Source: Cepaea nemoralis
Taxonomy: Eukaryota > Mollusca > Gastropoda > Stylommatophora > Helicidae
Direction: 5' to 3'
Length of the DNA: 64,000 nucleotides
NCBI GenBank assembly: GCA_014155875.1
Contig: JACEFZ010004239.1
Coordinates: 182,501 to 246,500, forward strand
The translations under genes and the position numbers were made by a program. This document shows positions 54,225 to 64,000 of this stretch, in pieces; position 1 is the first letter of the stretch; each line of letters opens with the position of its first letter. Below the pieces are notes generated by a model. That model worked only from the letters and a program-made list of their open reading frames with translations, made no database searches and had not been told where the DNA came from.

Positions 54225-54610
54225 TGGTAAACCCATGCACTGCTTCACCTTGGGATCTGAATGTTGGTAAACCCATGCACTTCTTTGCCATGGGATCTGA
54301 ATGTTGGTAAACCTAAGCACTTCTTTGCCATGGGATCTGAATGTAGGTAAACCCATGCACTTCTTTGCCATGGGATCTGAATGTTGGTAAACCCATGCAG
54401 TGCTTTGCCATGGGATCTGAATGTTGGTAAACCCATGCACTTCTTTGCCATGGGATCTGAATGTTGGTAAACCCATGCACTTCTTTGCCATGGGATCTGA
54501 ATGTTGGTAAACCTATGCAGTGCTTTGCCATGGAATCTGAATGTTGGTAAACCCATGCACTGCTTTGCCATGGAATCTGAATGTTGGTAAACCTATGCAG
54601 TGCTTTGGGC
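54225..54610. repeat. 40-bp minisatellite, about 9 copies
   Basis: The unit is TGGGATCTGAATGTTGGTAA followed by ACCCATGCACTTCTTTGCCA, for example at 54251 and 54291. Units alternate ACTTC and AGTGC variants. The sequence is unrelated to the other 40-bp array. Confidence 0.94.
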
Positions 54611-54611
54611 A

Positions 54612-54720
54612 GTCTACGCTGACCTCTTTTGAACAGGTCAGCGCCTAGACGGTGATTCGAACACATGATCAGCGAACCGGCAAGCAAGAGTCTTAGCCAC
54701 TGAGCTTCAGTGTCTCCCAA
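54612..54720 (-). mobile_element. tRNA-derived SINE or tRNA pseudogene
   Basis: On the minus strand GGGAGACACTGAAGCTCAGT and GGCTAAGACTCTTGC include an A-box-like AGCTCAGTGGC, and GTGTTCGAATCACCG is a B box. A short stem (AGGTCAGCG with CGCTGACCT) follows. There is no acceptor-stem match, so it is not a functional tRNA gene. Confidence 0.55.
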
Positions 54721-54879
54721 TATTATATGTGGTGCATTTCCTAAATATTGCCTTGTAGGTCATTTATTGTGTCAATTCGTGTATACAATTATATCCATAG
54801 TGTTTAAGTCTTTGCATCTGCTTTCAATCCATTGTTGTTGGGATTAAATCATCACAATAGTTTTATCCTTCTTTATATG

Positions 54880-55640
54880 ATAATGTATATTCATGTGTGT
54901 TTTTCATTGTTGTCCTTTCTGCTAATTTGCTATGAATTTCTCCTCTCATCCAAAACTTTGTTCTTTGTTTTCTCCTCAGGTAAATGTTAGTTGCTGGTGT
55001 GTATACTTTGCTTTTTCTTTTTGACAATCCCATTTGGCAATGACATTTTCTTCTGGGTTTTCTTTTTGTTCCTGCTCAATTATTCCAATCAGGAGCTTTT
55101 CGCGGTTGTATTTTTTATTTCTGTAGAAAATGTTTCTTTCATTTTAAGTTTGTGTAGTGCTGATAAAGCAGTCTGGATTCTTTATTCCTCTTTGTTTTCT
55201 GAACCTTTCAACGCCGGCTTAGTTCTGACAATGAGTTTATTTACGTCAGCTCCTATGCTATGTTTTTGCGCCACGCGACGCAATTTCTAAGTCTTTCTTT
55301 TGTCATTATAACATCAACCTGTTTTCTGCCGATACCTCCAGAGCTTGTGGATTGTGTTTACAAACTGTGTTACGAACTACAAGTCTATTTACTTCACAGA
55401 AGTGAACCAGTCGTTGATATCTTTCATGTCTTGTCTCTGGTTACCCCAATATTTTCCTTTTTCCAATTTTAGCATTCATGGTTTGGTTTGTAAAGGATTA
55501 CTTTCGTTGTACACAGATATCTCTATACGTGCTCCAGTCTCCTCTCAATTATCACACAAGGCGAGTCCCAGCACAGCGCACGAAATGTGTGGCACCAGCA
55601 GGTGTCAAAATGTGCGTAGCAGAATTACACGTGTTATCAT
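54880..55640 (-). pseudogene. Heavily decayed LINE endonuclease/linker relic
   Basis: On the minus strand, in broken frames, I can read MNAKIGK, a VNRLVI-like word and NTVCKHNP, LWRYRQKT, MTKERLRNCVAWRKN and GADVN, then KLIVRTKPALKGSENKE. These fall in the order found at the end of LINE AP-endonuclease domains: DFNAKIG, then RQIDYI..., then GADCYSDH-like. Stops occur every few codons. The assignment rests on this order rather than on any intact motif. Confidence 0.5.
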
Positions 55641-55674
55641 TGTTTGTTGTGGGTAGCTTAAAGTCTTAAAAGTC

Positions 55675-55905
55675 CGATAGGATCGACTCATTGCATCGGG
55701 TTTATCCCATATGGCTCGGTTTCTTTCCGCAAGGCGACCTGCCTAAAGCGTCGCACAAAGCACAAACTCCGTAGCTCTAGCGACGACCCCCATGAGTCTC
55801 AGAGAAAAATGCACTCGTGAACTGAAAGACGTAACCCGGAATCGAAAGCACAACCTTCGGAGCACGAGGCAAACGGCTTGACCACTTCGCCACAGAGACT
55901 ACCTA
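55675..55905 (-). mobile_element. SINE-B, near full length
   Basis: On the minus strand the head reads GTCTCTGTGGCGAAGTGGTC (A box TGGCGAAGTGG) and GTGCTTTCGATTCCGGG (B box). The body, TTCACGAGTGCATTTTTC, GAGACTCATGGGGGTCGTCG, AGCTACGGAGTTTGTGC and ACCGAGCCATATGGG, matches 27861-28012. It ends near GCAATGAGTCGATCC. The family is tRNA-derived. Confidence 0.82.
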
Positions 55906-56281
55906 AAGACTGAAGACTTTTGTGTTCATTTCCAACTGGCGATGGATTTGTCATGTGCGCAACGTGCACATGAATCCCCCATATTGTTGACCTTATCCGG
56001 GAAGGTTAAATGTCCGATCCACTACCTCGAGATGGGGGGGGGCACAAGGTGAGGGGAGATATACCATGGACCATTCTTTAACTTATATTCGTGAAAATCT
56101 CAACCGGCAACAACCAACAGCGTGAGACGATTCTGGTCTTCTCCATTGCTAGATAGACACCGTTACCGTGACCTCTGGTCCACTCCGCCCCCCCTTAGCA
56201 TTCATGACTCCCATAGCAGTTAGAATGTCTGCAGATTGTACAGCCCTGAGACATTCCAATCAGAAAATAATCACACTGGAG
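55906..56281. other. No recognisable gene
   Basis: No product or repeat that I recognise. Confidence 0.45.
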
Positions 56282-56283
56282 CC

Positions 56284-56345
56284 TGCCATGCAGGTCATAA
56301 GAGGCGACTAAGGAGGGTTGGTGTGGGACTGCCTTGTCCAGTAGA
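56284..56345 (+). repeat. Interspersed repeat family F, copy 2
   Basis: GCCTGCCATGCAGGTCATAA, GAGGCGACTAAGGAGG; see 27675-27740. Confidence 0.45.
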
Positions 56346-56404
56346 AAGTTATAACTGAAGAATCTAACCAAGCATGAACAGATCTACGGGCATCGGCTGG
56401 GCCA

Positions 56405-57620
56405 ACACATTCTCAACACCATACTGACATGTTCACCGCCCCAACACAACTACTCACAGACACACCATGGCTGGACTATGTTCTACCGCCCTAGACACAC
56501 TCTCACACCATCCTGTACATGTTCACCGCCCCAGACAACACTCTCACACCATGCTGCACATGTTCACCGCCCCAGACACACTCTCACACCATACTGGACA
56601 CTCTTTTCACCGCCCCATGACACACTCTCCACCATGCCTTGGACATGCTCACCGCCCCAGACACACTCTCACACCATACTGGACACGCTTACCGCCCCAG
56701 ACACACTCTCACACCATACTGGACATGTTCACCGCCCCAGACACACTCTTGCACCATACTGGACATGTTCACAGCCCTAGACACACTCTCACACCATTCT
56801 GGACATGCTCACCGCCCCAGACACACTCTCACACCATACTGGACATGTTCACCGCCCCAGAGACACTTCACACACCATGCTGGGCATGCTCACCGCCCTA
56901 GACACACTCTCACACCATGCTGGGCATGTTCACTGTCTCAGACACACTCTCACACCATACTGGACATGTTCACCGCCCTAGACACACTCTCACACCATGC
57001 TGGACACGCTTACCGCCCCAGACACACTCTCACACCATACTGGACATGTTCACCGCCCCAGACACACTCTTACACCATACTGGACATGTTCACCGCCCCA
57101 GACACACTCTTACACCATACTGGACATGTTCACAGCCCTAGGCACACTCTCACACCATTCTGGACATGTTCACCGCCCCAGAGACACTCTCACACCATGC
57201 TGGGCATGCTCACCGCCCTAGACACACTCTCACACCATGCTGGGCATGTTCACTGTCTCAGACACACTCTCACACCATACTGGACATGTTTACCGCCCCA
57301 GACACACTTTCACACGATGCTGGACATGTTCACAGCCCCAGACACACTCTCACGTCATGCTGGACATGTTCAGCGCTCCAGACAGACTCTCATGTCATGC
57401 TGGACATGTTCAGCGCTCCAGACACGGTGATCTTGTTCACCACCCCAGACACACTCTCACACGATGCTGGACATGTTCACCGCCCCAGACACACTCTCAC
57501 GTCATGCTGGACATGTTCACCGCCCCAGACACACTCTCACGTCATGCTGGACATGTTCCCCACCCCAGACACACTCTCACACCATGCTGGACATGTTCAC
57601 CGCCCCAGACACACTCTCAC
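56405..57620. repeat. 40-bp array P, copy B (about 30 units)
   Basis: The same 40-bp unit as 39736-40690, with more variants (GGGCATGCTCACC, CACTGTCTCAG, CAGCGCTCCAG) and small insertions at the left edge. Frames of up to 263 codons result from the stop-free unit. Confidence 0.95.
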
Positions 57621-57814
57621 ATCTCAGTGGTCTTACTCTGCCAACAGTTTGAGATCAGCTGATCCAGATCACCATATCGACCCTTGTGTTGTACAGTACA
57701 TGTAGGTTACAGGGCAGAAAGAGCTGTCTGTATTTACTCGGTCACATACAAGGACGCTCTCCCCGCTACAGCCTTCCTGCGATATGCCAGCTAATACGCA
57801 TGTTCTTTGTCTTA
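57621..57814. other. Unique spacer of the segmental duplication, copy B
   Basis: Matches 40690-40884 with few differences (TCAGTGGTCTTACTCTGCC, CTCGGTCACATACAAGGACG). No gene is seen. Confidence 0.85.
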
Positions 57815-58070
57815 GTACAGCGGGCGCGTTGGTATAACGGCTAGGAAGTTTCACCAACAATGGCATGGCCGCGGTGGGGCGAGAGTTCGATTCCTGGGCT
57901 CGTCGCTCAACACGGGAGGGAAAGACGATCCGCCTAATCCTCCATGCACCCACATACAAAATGTGAAGGCTCTAGCACATCATAGACCATCGCAGGTTCC
58001 TGGGCCAGCACTTGACTTAGTACATGTTGTTCCTTAGAACTGTCAACCATGTTTTGTCTGTAGTGATATG
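57815..58070 (+). mobile_element. SINE-D, copy B
   Basis: Same element as 40885-41110, with B box GAGAGTTCGATTCCTGG. An insertion-like stretch near 58001-58025 (GGGCCAGCACTTGACTTAG) is absent from copy A. Confidence 0.6.
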
Positions 58071-58079
58071 AGTCCACGT

Positions 58080-59395
58080 AGAACACAACCATTATCATTA
58101 GAGTAATATATATTTCCTCTAGAGGAAACTACTTGTGTAATGTATGTTCACGTAGACAAGCAGATGACATGCTATCTAAAGAATTATATGTTTCTGTAGA
58201 CAAGCTGATGACATGCTATCTAAAGAATTATATGTTTCTGTAGACAAGCTGATGACATGCTATCTAAAGAAAAATATGTTGCCGTAAATCAGCAGATGAC
58301 ATGCTATCTAAAGAAATATATGTTCTCGTAAACCAGCAAATGACATGCTATCTAAAGAAATATATGTTCTCGTAAACCAGCAAATGACATGCTATCTAAA
58401 GAAAAATATGTTGCCGTAAATCAGCAGATGACATGCTATCTAAAGAAATATATGTTCCCTTAAACCAGCAGATGACATGCTATCTAAAGAAATATATGTT
58501 CCCGTAGACCAGAAGATAACATTATCTAAAGAAATATATGTTCCCGTAGACCAACAGATGACTTGCTATCTAAAGAAATATATGTTCCCATAGACCAGAA
58601 GGTGACATTTTGTCTAAAGAAATATATGTTTCCCTAGACCAGCAGATAAGATTTTATCTATAGAAATGTATGTTCCCGTAGACCAGCAGATTCACATTAT
58701 CTAAAGAAATTATGTTCCCGTAGACCAGCAGATGGCGTGTCATCTAAAGAAACATGTGTTCTCGGTGAACAGCAGACGACATTTTGTCTAAAGAAATATA
58801 TGTTCCTATAGAACACATAAGAGAACATTTTATCTAGAGAAATATGTTCCCGTAGAACACAGACGACATTTTACACAGAGAAATATGTTCGCGTAGAACA
58901 CAGACGACATTTTACACAGAGAAATATGTTCCCGTAGAACACAGACGACATTTTACACAGAGAAATATGTTCCCGTAGAACACAGACGACATTTTACACA
59001 GAGAAATATGTTCGCGTAGAACACAGACGACATTTTACACAGAGAAATATGTTCCCGTAGAACACAGACGACATTTTACACAGAGAAATATGTTCCCGTA
59101 GAACACAGACGACATTTTACACAGAGAAATATGTTCCCGTAGAACACAGACGACATTTTACACAGAGAAATATGTTCCCGTAGAACACAGACGACATTTT
59201 ACACAGAGAAATATGTTCCCGTAGAGCATAGCCAATATTTTACATAGATAAAAATGTTCCCATAGAACATAGACGACATTATACATAGATGAATATGGTC
59301 CCATAGAACATAGGCAACATTATAAATAGATAAATATGATCCCATAAAACATAGATGACATTTTACATAGAGATATATGTAGAAGATGGCTGACA
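58080..59395. repeat. 44-bp array Q, copy B (uninterrupted)
   Basis: The same two unit types as 41140-42081, running without a break. Near the right end, CCCATAGAACATAGACGACAT at about 59269-59288 is the counterpart of the LTR/SINE insertion site in copy A. A block of nearly identical 44-bp units at 58850-59220 shows a recent local expansion. Confidence 0.95.
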
Positions 59396-59748
59396 TTTGA
59401 TCTCAAAGATTTATAACAGCAGTCGTGGTCTCTTCCCTCACACCTTTTGATATGGGCCAGGCGAAGGCTAGCTTCTCTAATTGGCCAATAGGCTTCTGTC
59501 ACATCCTTTGTCTCCAGGACAGCATCTTCGTACTCAGCCTCGAACTGAAGGTGCTGGACATCCCCGCGCACCCAGAGAAAGCCAGCTCTTTACCTTGGTT
59601 GTTAACGCGTACTGTCGAGCTAGACTAGAACCATCCTACCCTCATCCTTCTTTTTCCAATACACAAAGCGGCCTCCATTGAGCGGCTTTTTCTGCCACTA
59701 GTATCGTGTTGCACTGACCTGGTGGCGATGGTTAGACTCGGGACAACA
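59396..59748. other. Unique part of the segmental duplication, copy B
   Basis: Counterpart of 50761-51115. No coding sequence is recognised. Confidence 0.8.
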
Positions 59749-59749
59749 G

Positions 59750-59833
<84 letters not shown>

Positions 59834-59873
59834 CCTCCCTCCCTCCCTCCCCCTCTCTCCCCCCCCTCTCTCT

Positions 59874-59922
<49 letters not shown>
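59749..59922. repeat. (CT)n with CCT/CCC interruptions, copy B
   Basis: About 174 bp. Unlike copy A it contains a central CCCTCCCT-rich stretch (59830-59880). Confidence 0.97.
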
Positions 59923-59927
<5 letters not shown>

Positions 59928-60220
59928 GTTCCTGTGTGATCTACCACTATATAACATAGTCCTTCCTTTGCACAGACTGTATAGGTTAGTCTTCCACTAT
60001 TGATGACGAACAGAGTTTAAGAGATTTAGGTTAGGAGGATGTTCTTAGACAGAAATACCTAGAGCGCAACGCAATGTTACTGCATCGATTGGTTCAACTG
60101 ACTGTTACAATTTATTTGGGTGGCGGGGTAGGGATATCCCCTATTAAATGAGAAGTAAGGTGTGTCCTTCCCTCCGCTAGCCCACGGGACACCTTTGGGC
60201 AAGGTGGAATACCCGCTTAG
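59923..60220. other. Unique flank of the segmental duplication, copy B
   Basis: Matches 51223-51540 and ends at GGAATACCCGCTTAG, where the two copies part. A G run lies further on at 60363-60380. Confidence 0.82.
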
Positions 60221-60539
60221 CTTCCCAATCAGGGTTACGTGAAGCCATGTGTGCAGGTGGTGGATGAAGCTGAACAGCAGCCAACAGATAGTTGTAGGTT
60301 ATGGTCCTCCAGCTTCACGAAGGTAGGCAGAGGATCTCTTTTTTTTGTTGTTGGGGGAGGTTGGGGGGGGGGGGGGGGGGGAGAAACCAGTCATAGATCA
60401 GTATGGTCACTGCTAAGAAGGAAAGCAACTGCAACCTATCTTCTGGACAGATGCCAAGAAAATCAAGTTTTGTAATCTCATCGAAAATCAGAGAAACGGC
60501 GCAAATGGGTGCGCCATAGGAGCAGCCTCGCCCAGTGGG

Positions 60540-61780
60540 GTAGTCATGTGCACTGTCAGCAAGCGACTGAGTGCAAAAGAGTATCAACATTGAAAGTGGG
60601 AACTTGGAATGCAAGAACTATGAGTGAAGATGTGACATTTGATAACATTAAGAATGAAATGAGAAGACTAAATATTAACATGTTAAGTATATGTGAGACC
60701 AGGTGGAAAGGAATGGGCATTATAACATCTGAGGAATATAGCATAATTCATTCTGGTGGAGAGAAAAAAAAACAGCGGGGGGAGGGGGTATGTACGGTGT
60801 GCAAAACCGAATCTACGAATCTACGAATAATAAAGGACATATACTGGCAGAAAACAGAAACCATAAGAATGATGACACTATGATTATTGGGTACACCTAG
60901 TATCAATATCACCCAAGAAGATTATGCACATGGAGAAGTCCTGATCATAAGATCAGAAATCACACTGATTACATTCTCATCAATAGTAGATTTCGAAATG
61001 CCCTAAAAGTCGCCAAAACTATACCAAGCGCAGACTGCTACAGTGATCATAGATTAATCATAAGCAATATACATATAAAATTGAAGAAAATAAAATATAC
61101 ACCAAGAAACCCAAAATTTGATCTACGGAAGAGTGTGGACATAAAAGCTAAATTCAACGTAGAGGTAAAGAACAAATTTGATGCATTGTCCGATATGGAA
61201 ATATTATTTCAAGATGTCAGCGGCCAATGGGAAATATTAAATAAATCAGTCAACCAAGCTGCAGAACCAGCCATCCCAAAAATAAAGATAATGGAACGTT
61301 AGAAATGGATGGCGGAAGGCATCTTAAAACTCATGGAAGTAAGAAGAAATAACAAAAATAACCATGAAAAATAAGAAAGAAGATTCACAGGAAAATTAGG
61401 AAACTATGCAAAGAGACAAAAGAAGCATTTCTTGGGGAGAATTGCAAGGAAATTGAAAACCAAGACAACACCCGGAATACCAACATAATGCAGAAAAGAA
61501 TTAATGACATCACTAACACACGAACACACACATCAACGGGTTGCCTAAAAACCAAAGATGTCAAAATCATAAAAGACAAAGTTCAGATTTTATATGCCTG
61601 GTCAGATTATGTGGAAGACATTTCTGATGAAACAAGAGAAGAACAGTATGATATTCGGAATAATAATGAAAGAAAACATACAATTTGAAGATGGAAGTTC
61701 AAAATGCTCTTAACCATATGAAAACTGGCAAGACCCCGGATACAGATAACATCACAATAGAAATTATCAATGCCTTAGAA
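60540..61780 (+). pseudogene. LINE-A copy 3, 5' half (endonuclease and start of RT), rearranged
   Basis: The frame starts LKVGTWNARTM, the N-terminal strand of AP-type endonucleases, then FDNIKNEMRRLNINMLSICE, TRWKGMG (catalytic Glu in CETRW) and YSIIHSGGE. Near 60812-60880 a piece that belongs in the RT (LRIIKDIYWQKTETIR; compare 53208-53260) is spliced in out of order. After a gap the endonuclease ends with TDYILINSRFRNALKVAKTI and PSADCYSDHR, followed by the linker and the first RT residues (MKTGKTPDTDNITIEIINAL). The copy is then cut at CCTTAGAA by the hAT left end. Internal stops are present. Confidence 0.85.
61773..61780. repeat. 8-bp target-site duplication of the hAT element, left
   Basis: CCTTAGAA, identical to 52604-52611, which follows the hAT right terminus 9.2 kb away. 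Confidence 0.8.
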
Positions 61781-61938
61781 CGCATGTGTCAAACTCAAGG
61801 CCCACGGGCCATATCCGACCCGCCGTACAATCATATCAGGCCCGAGAGGTCTCAACCGACGTACAAATATATTTGGCCCAAGAGAGAATTTTAGGCAAAA
61901 TTTTTTTATGGTCACGATATAAAGTGCAAATCAAATTC
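61781..61938 (+). mobile_element. hAT transposon, left terminus and 5' flank
   Basis: Begins CGCATGTGTCAAACTCAAGG. The right terminus at 52603, read on the minus strand, is CAGGGGTGTCAAACTG, so the inner part of the inverted repeat matches. CAAGGCCCACGGGCC follows, a common hAT subterminal feature. It is interrupted by SINE-E at 61939 and resumes at 62344. Confidence 0.78.
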
Positions 61939-62336
61939 AGGGGGCTGCGTGGGCTCGAGGTATGGTGTCCGCCTCGAGTGCCGGAGGTCCCAGGTTCAAG
62001 CCCCGGTGATGACCGGGATTTTTTCTCGTGGACTTCTAGTAATAACATTTCCCCTGGTCTCTGGGTAGTGAGATCGGACGCCCGTGTGTATTGTTGCGCA
62101 CGTAAAAAATCCCTTGGCAGTTGGAAATCGAAAAAGAGTAGCCTAACGGCGCTGCCCGGGCAAAATTTCGAGTTAAAAATCTACCCAAAGTATTTCAGGA
62201 TCCTCGCCGGTGCTACGGTGTTCGTGCACTGAGTTGAGTTTCTCCAGACTCAAGTTTGAGTTAGGAGGAGAACGGAGCACTTATGGGTTGCACCCGTGTG
62301 CCGTGGTGTTGATCTATTGACTAAACTAAACTAAAC
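61939..62336 (+). mobile_element. SINE-E, tRNA-Pro-like head, with target-site duplication
   Basis: A 398-bp SINE. The head reads GGCTGCGTGGGCTCGAGGTA, then GGAGGTCCCAGGTTCAAGCC, which resembles tRNA-Pro with A and B boxes. The body includes GGTCTCTGGGTAGTGAGATC and GTGCCGTGGTGTTGATC. The tail is ACTAAACTAAACTAAAC. A 7-bp duplication, CAAATTC, flanks it (61932-61938 and 62337-62343). It lies inside the hAT element and is therefore younger. Confidence 0.86.
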
Positions 62337-62343
62337 CAAATTC

Positions 62344-62616
62344 CCTATTTAGCAGTCTTCCGAATGATAGGCTGCCTGAGAGCGTTCTCGCTTCGATCAG
62401 AATAACTGAAAAAAAAAGTTGTGTAGTGAGTTAGTGTTCATCGTTATAGTTACCTAGCAATGTTCAGGTGCTCGTTTTGGATTGGCGCATAAAATAAAAT
62501 GAAAGTAGTGTAATGCCCGGATATTACATCACCTTTTCCCGCTACAGCTAACATGATATCAATCAAGCGTCTGTCGGTAGAAGCACAATCTTTTAAAATC
62601 AAAACTAGCCTTTAAA
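62344..62616 (+). other. hAT 5' non-coding region
   Basis: Continuation of the hAT element between the SINE and the transposase start codon. It is AT-rich, with no frame of its own. Confidence 0.55.
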
Positions 62617-62775
62617 ATGGTCAAGAGAAAAGTTGATTCTGAAAATAGAGCCTTTAAAAGCCGCCGGGAGGCTGAATATATGACAATTAATTTCGAGCTG
62701 TTTGGCAATCCATTTGCGATAGATGTGGAAACTGCACCTGTAAATGTGCAGATGGAGTTAATAGAGCTGCAGGCA
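62617..62775 (+). pseudogene. hAT transposase, internally deleted N-terminal piece
   Basis: The ATG at 62617 begins VKRKVDSENRAFKSRREAEY, the usual start of GTF2IRD2-like hAT transposases. After residue 22 it jumps to NFELFGNPFAIDVETAPVNV and QMELIELQ, which in full-length proteins lies only some tens of residues before the C-terminal dimerisation motif found at 52221. The BED finger and most of the DDE domain are gone. LINE-N begins immediately after ELQ. This was a non-autonomous deletion derivative. Confidence 0.82.
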
Positions 62776-63947
62776 CTACTGTCACCAGTACTATTCAACG
62801 CGTATACAGTGCCGATCACTGAACAACAGTTTGACGGGAGTGGTGAGACTGTTATTTGCTGACGACATTCTCGTATATCGACAGGGTCGAGATAGACAGG
62901 CGGTTGCCAATGATATGCAGGGCGAACTAGATCGAATTTCCTCATGGTGTGCTGATGCCGGTGCCCTTGTCAACCCTGCAAAGGCATCGGTTACATGGTT
63001 CTCCCTAAACAACCATGTTGTGAACACAGACCTGCCGGCAGTAAGAATGGATGGGATCATTTTGAGTAGAACCCAGTCAATGGCATATCTTGGCGGAGGC
63101 TTGATCGTAGCCTGTCCTTCAGAGATCGTGTCGATTATGTCATAATGAAAGCTCGAAAAGGTTTGTCAGCAATGAGAGTCATGGCGACTGCCAATATCGA
63201 ACAAAGACTGTTAATACTTCTGTTCCCGGGACTGATGCTTTCACGCATCGAGCATGCCCTGGCCATCCTGACTGTCAGCCCTACACAGATTGGAAGACTT
63301 GAAAAGGTACAAAACGAAGCCATGCGCATCATTTTGGGCTGCACGAGAGACACCAGCTGTGTAGCAATGAGATACCTCCTTGACTTCCCGACAATGGAAC
63401 ACAGGATCAAGATATGGAGAGCGTGTGCATACTTAAAAATAAGTGCAGATGATCAGCACCCTCTGCATGACGCTATATTCAGAGAAAAGGGTGACAGGCT
63501 AAAGAGGGGCAAATCATGGATGGGTCGGGCGGAAGATGTCGTCAGACAGGTCTGAAGTCTTACCAGTATCAACCCCGGCAAGGAATGGGTGCTGGTGCCT
63601 CCATCTTTTAAATGCACTTTCTCCTGCATTATCATACTCGACAGACGGTGCCAGAGAGCAGAACCCTGCCGCTGTCAATGCAGAGGTTAACGCGCTCATC
63701 TATGAACACTCAGATAGCCCGAAGTGCTTCATCTATACAGATGGATCTGTTGTAAAGCAGCAGAGAAGTGCGTGGGCATTTACAGCCCTTTCAGCGGGCC
63801 GAACCGTTCAAGAATCCAGTGGTGCCCACTCTATGACCACGAGCAGCATGACGATGGAGGTGATGGCAGTTACACAGGCTTTCATATGGCTGGAATCACA
63901 GCATTATACCAACGTGTGTGTACTAAGTGACTCAATGAGCATGATTC
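62776..63947 (+). pseudogene. LINE-N copy: RT core to RNase H, frameshifted, inserted in hAT
   Basis: This copy starts inside the RT at ALLSPVLFNAYTVPIT (motif B region). Then, one frame over, VRLLFADDILVYRQ carries the catalytic DD. RISSWCADAGALVNPAKAS, RSRTQSMAYLGG-like words, SRIEHALAILTVSP, QIGRLEKVQNEAMRIILGC, PTMEHRIKIWRACAYL and LKRGKSWMGRAED follow, and then RNase H from IYTDGSVVKQQRSAWAFTA to VLSDSMSMIQ. It breaks at 63947, before the last RNase H motif. At least three frameshifts are present. It is the longest LINE-N copy here and shows that RT and RNase H belong to one protein. Confidence 0.88.
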
Positions 63948-64000
63948 AGAATTTACTTGTTGAAATTCGCATGACAGCATGCAAGTTGCAGTCCGACAAT
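63948..64000. other. Unassigned sequence at the window end
   Basis: The RNase H frame ends abruptly here and the following bases (AATTTACTTGTTGAAATTCG onward) match nothing I can name. This may be another insertion. Confidence 0.4.

Noticed and set aside
54612..54720. A functional tRNA gene on the minus strand
   Set aside because: No acceptor stem or proper anticodon arm can be folded by eye.
61939..62010. A functional tRNA-Pro gene
   Set aside because: It is the head of SINE-E, with a body, a tail and a target duplication.

Overview
The window looks like repeat-rich nuclear DNA from an invertebrate animal. It carries several non-LTR retrotransposon (LINE) lineages, tRNA-derived SINEs, hAT, Tc1 and mariner DNA transposons, one LTR retrotransposon, a very large satellite, many minisatellites and long (CT)n, (TA)n, (CA)n and (TTC)n tracts. 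The repeat style fits a mollusc, perhaps a gastropod, but that is an inference from family resemblance, not a proof. I recognise no host protein-coding gene, no intact tRNA or rRNA gene, and nothing prokaryotic. Almost every long reading frame here is either a relic of a mobile element or an artefact of a tandem repeat.

Region 1 (1-10 kb) is a mosaic of an inverted pair of hAT-type MITEs (1-382, 4891-5283), a LINE C-terminus (2300-2848), an RNase H-bearing LINE 3' end (3767-4785), a decayed second RNase H piece (6406-6830), a Tc1-like transposon with a SINE inside it (7421-8272), and microsatellites. Region 2 (10.06-24.79 kb) is the most striking part. A 62-bp satellite of about 230 monomers lies inside the C-terminal coding end of a minus-strand LINE. 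The right flank holds the upstream LINE codons, the left flank holds the downstream codons and 3' UTR, and the monomer itself reads as the codons in between. Region 3 (24.8-39.7 kb) holds SINEs, a minus-strand endonuclease/reverse transcriptase LINE (28.8-30.7 kb), a mariner relic split by a LINE with a (GAA)n tail (31.8-34.1 kb), and minisatellites of 39-42 bp.

Region 4 (39.7-63.9 kb) is a diverged tandem segmental duplication. Each copy contains a 40-bp array, a SINE, a 44-bp array and a (CT)n tract, followed by LINE/hAT debris. Copy A (39.7-54.2 kb) is interrupted by an 8.2-kb LTR retrotransposon at 42082-50292 with 2.7-kb LTRs, a 5-bp target duplication, a polypurine tract and one 709-codon minus-strand ORF that has no visible RT, protease or integrase. 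Copy B (56.4-63.9 kb) keeps the corresponding empty site. A hAT element inserted in a LINE is represented by its right half in copy A and its left half in copy B, both flanked by the same 8-bp duplication.

The elements do not form a pathway. They record layered insertions, so the order of events can be read from what interrupts what. The two best candidates for undescribed biology are the satellite grown from LINE coding DNA and the LTR element with its novel ORF, which contains an internally duplicated domain of about 103 residues.
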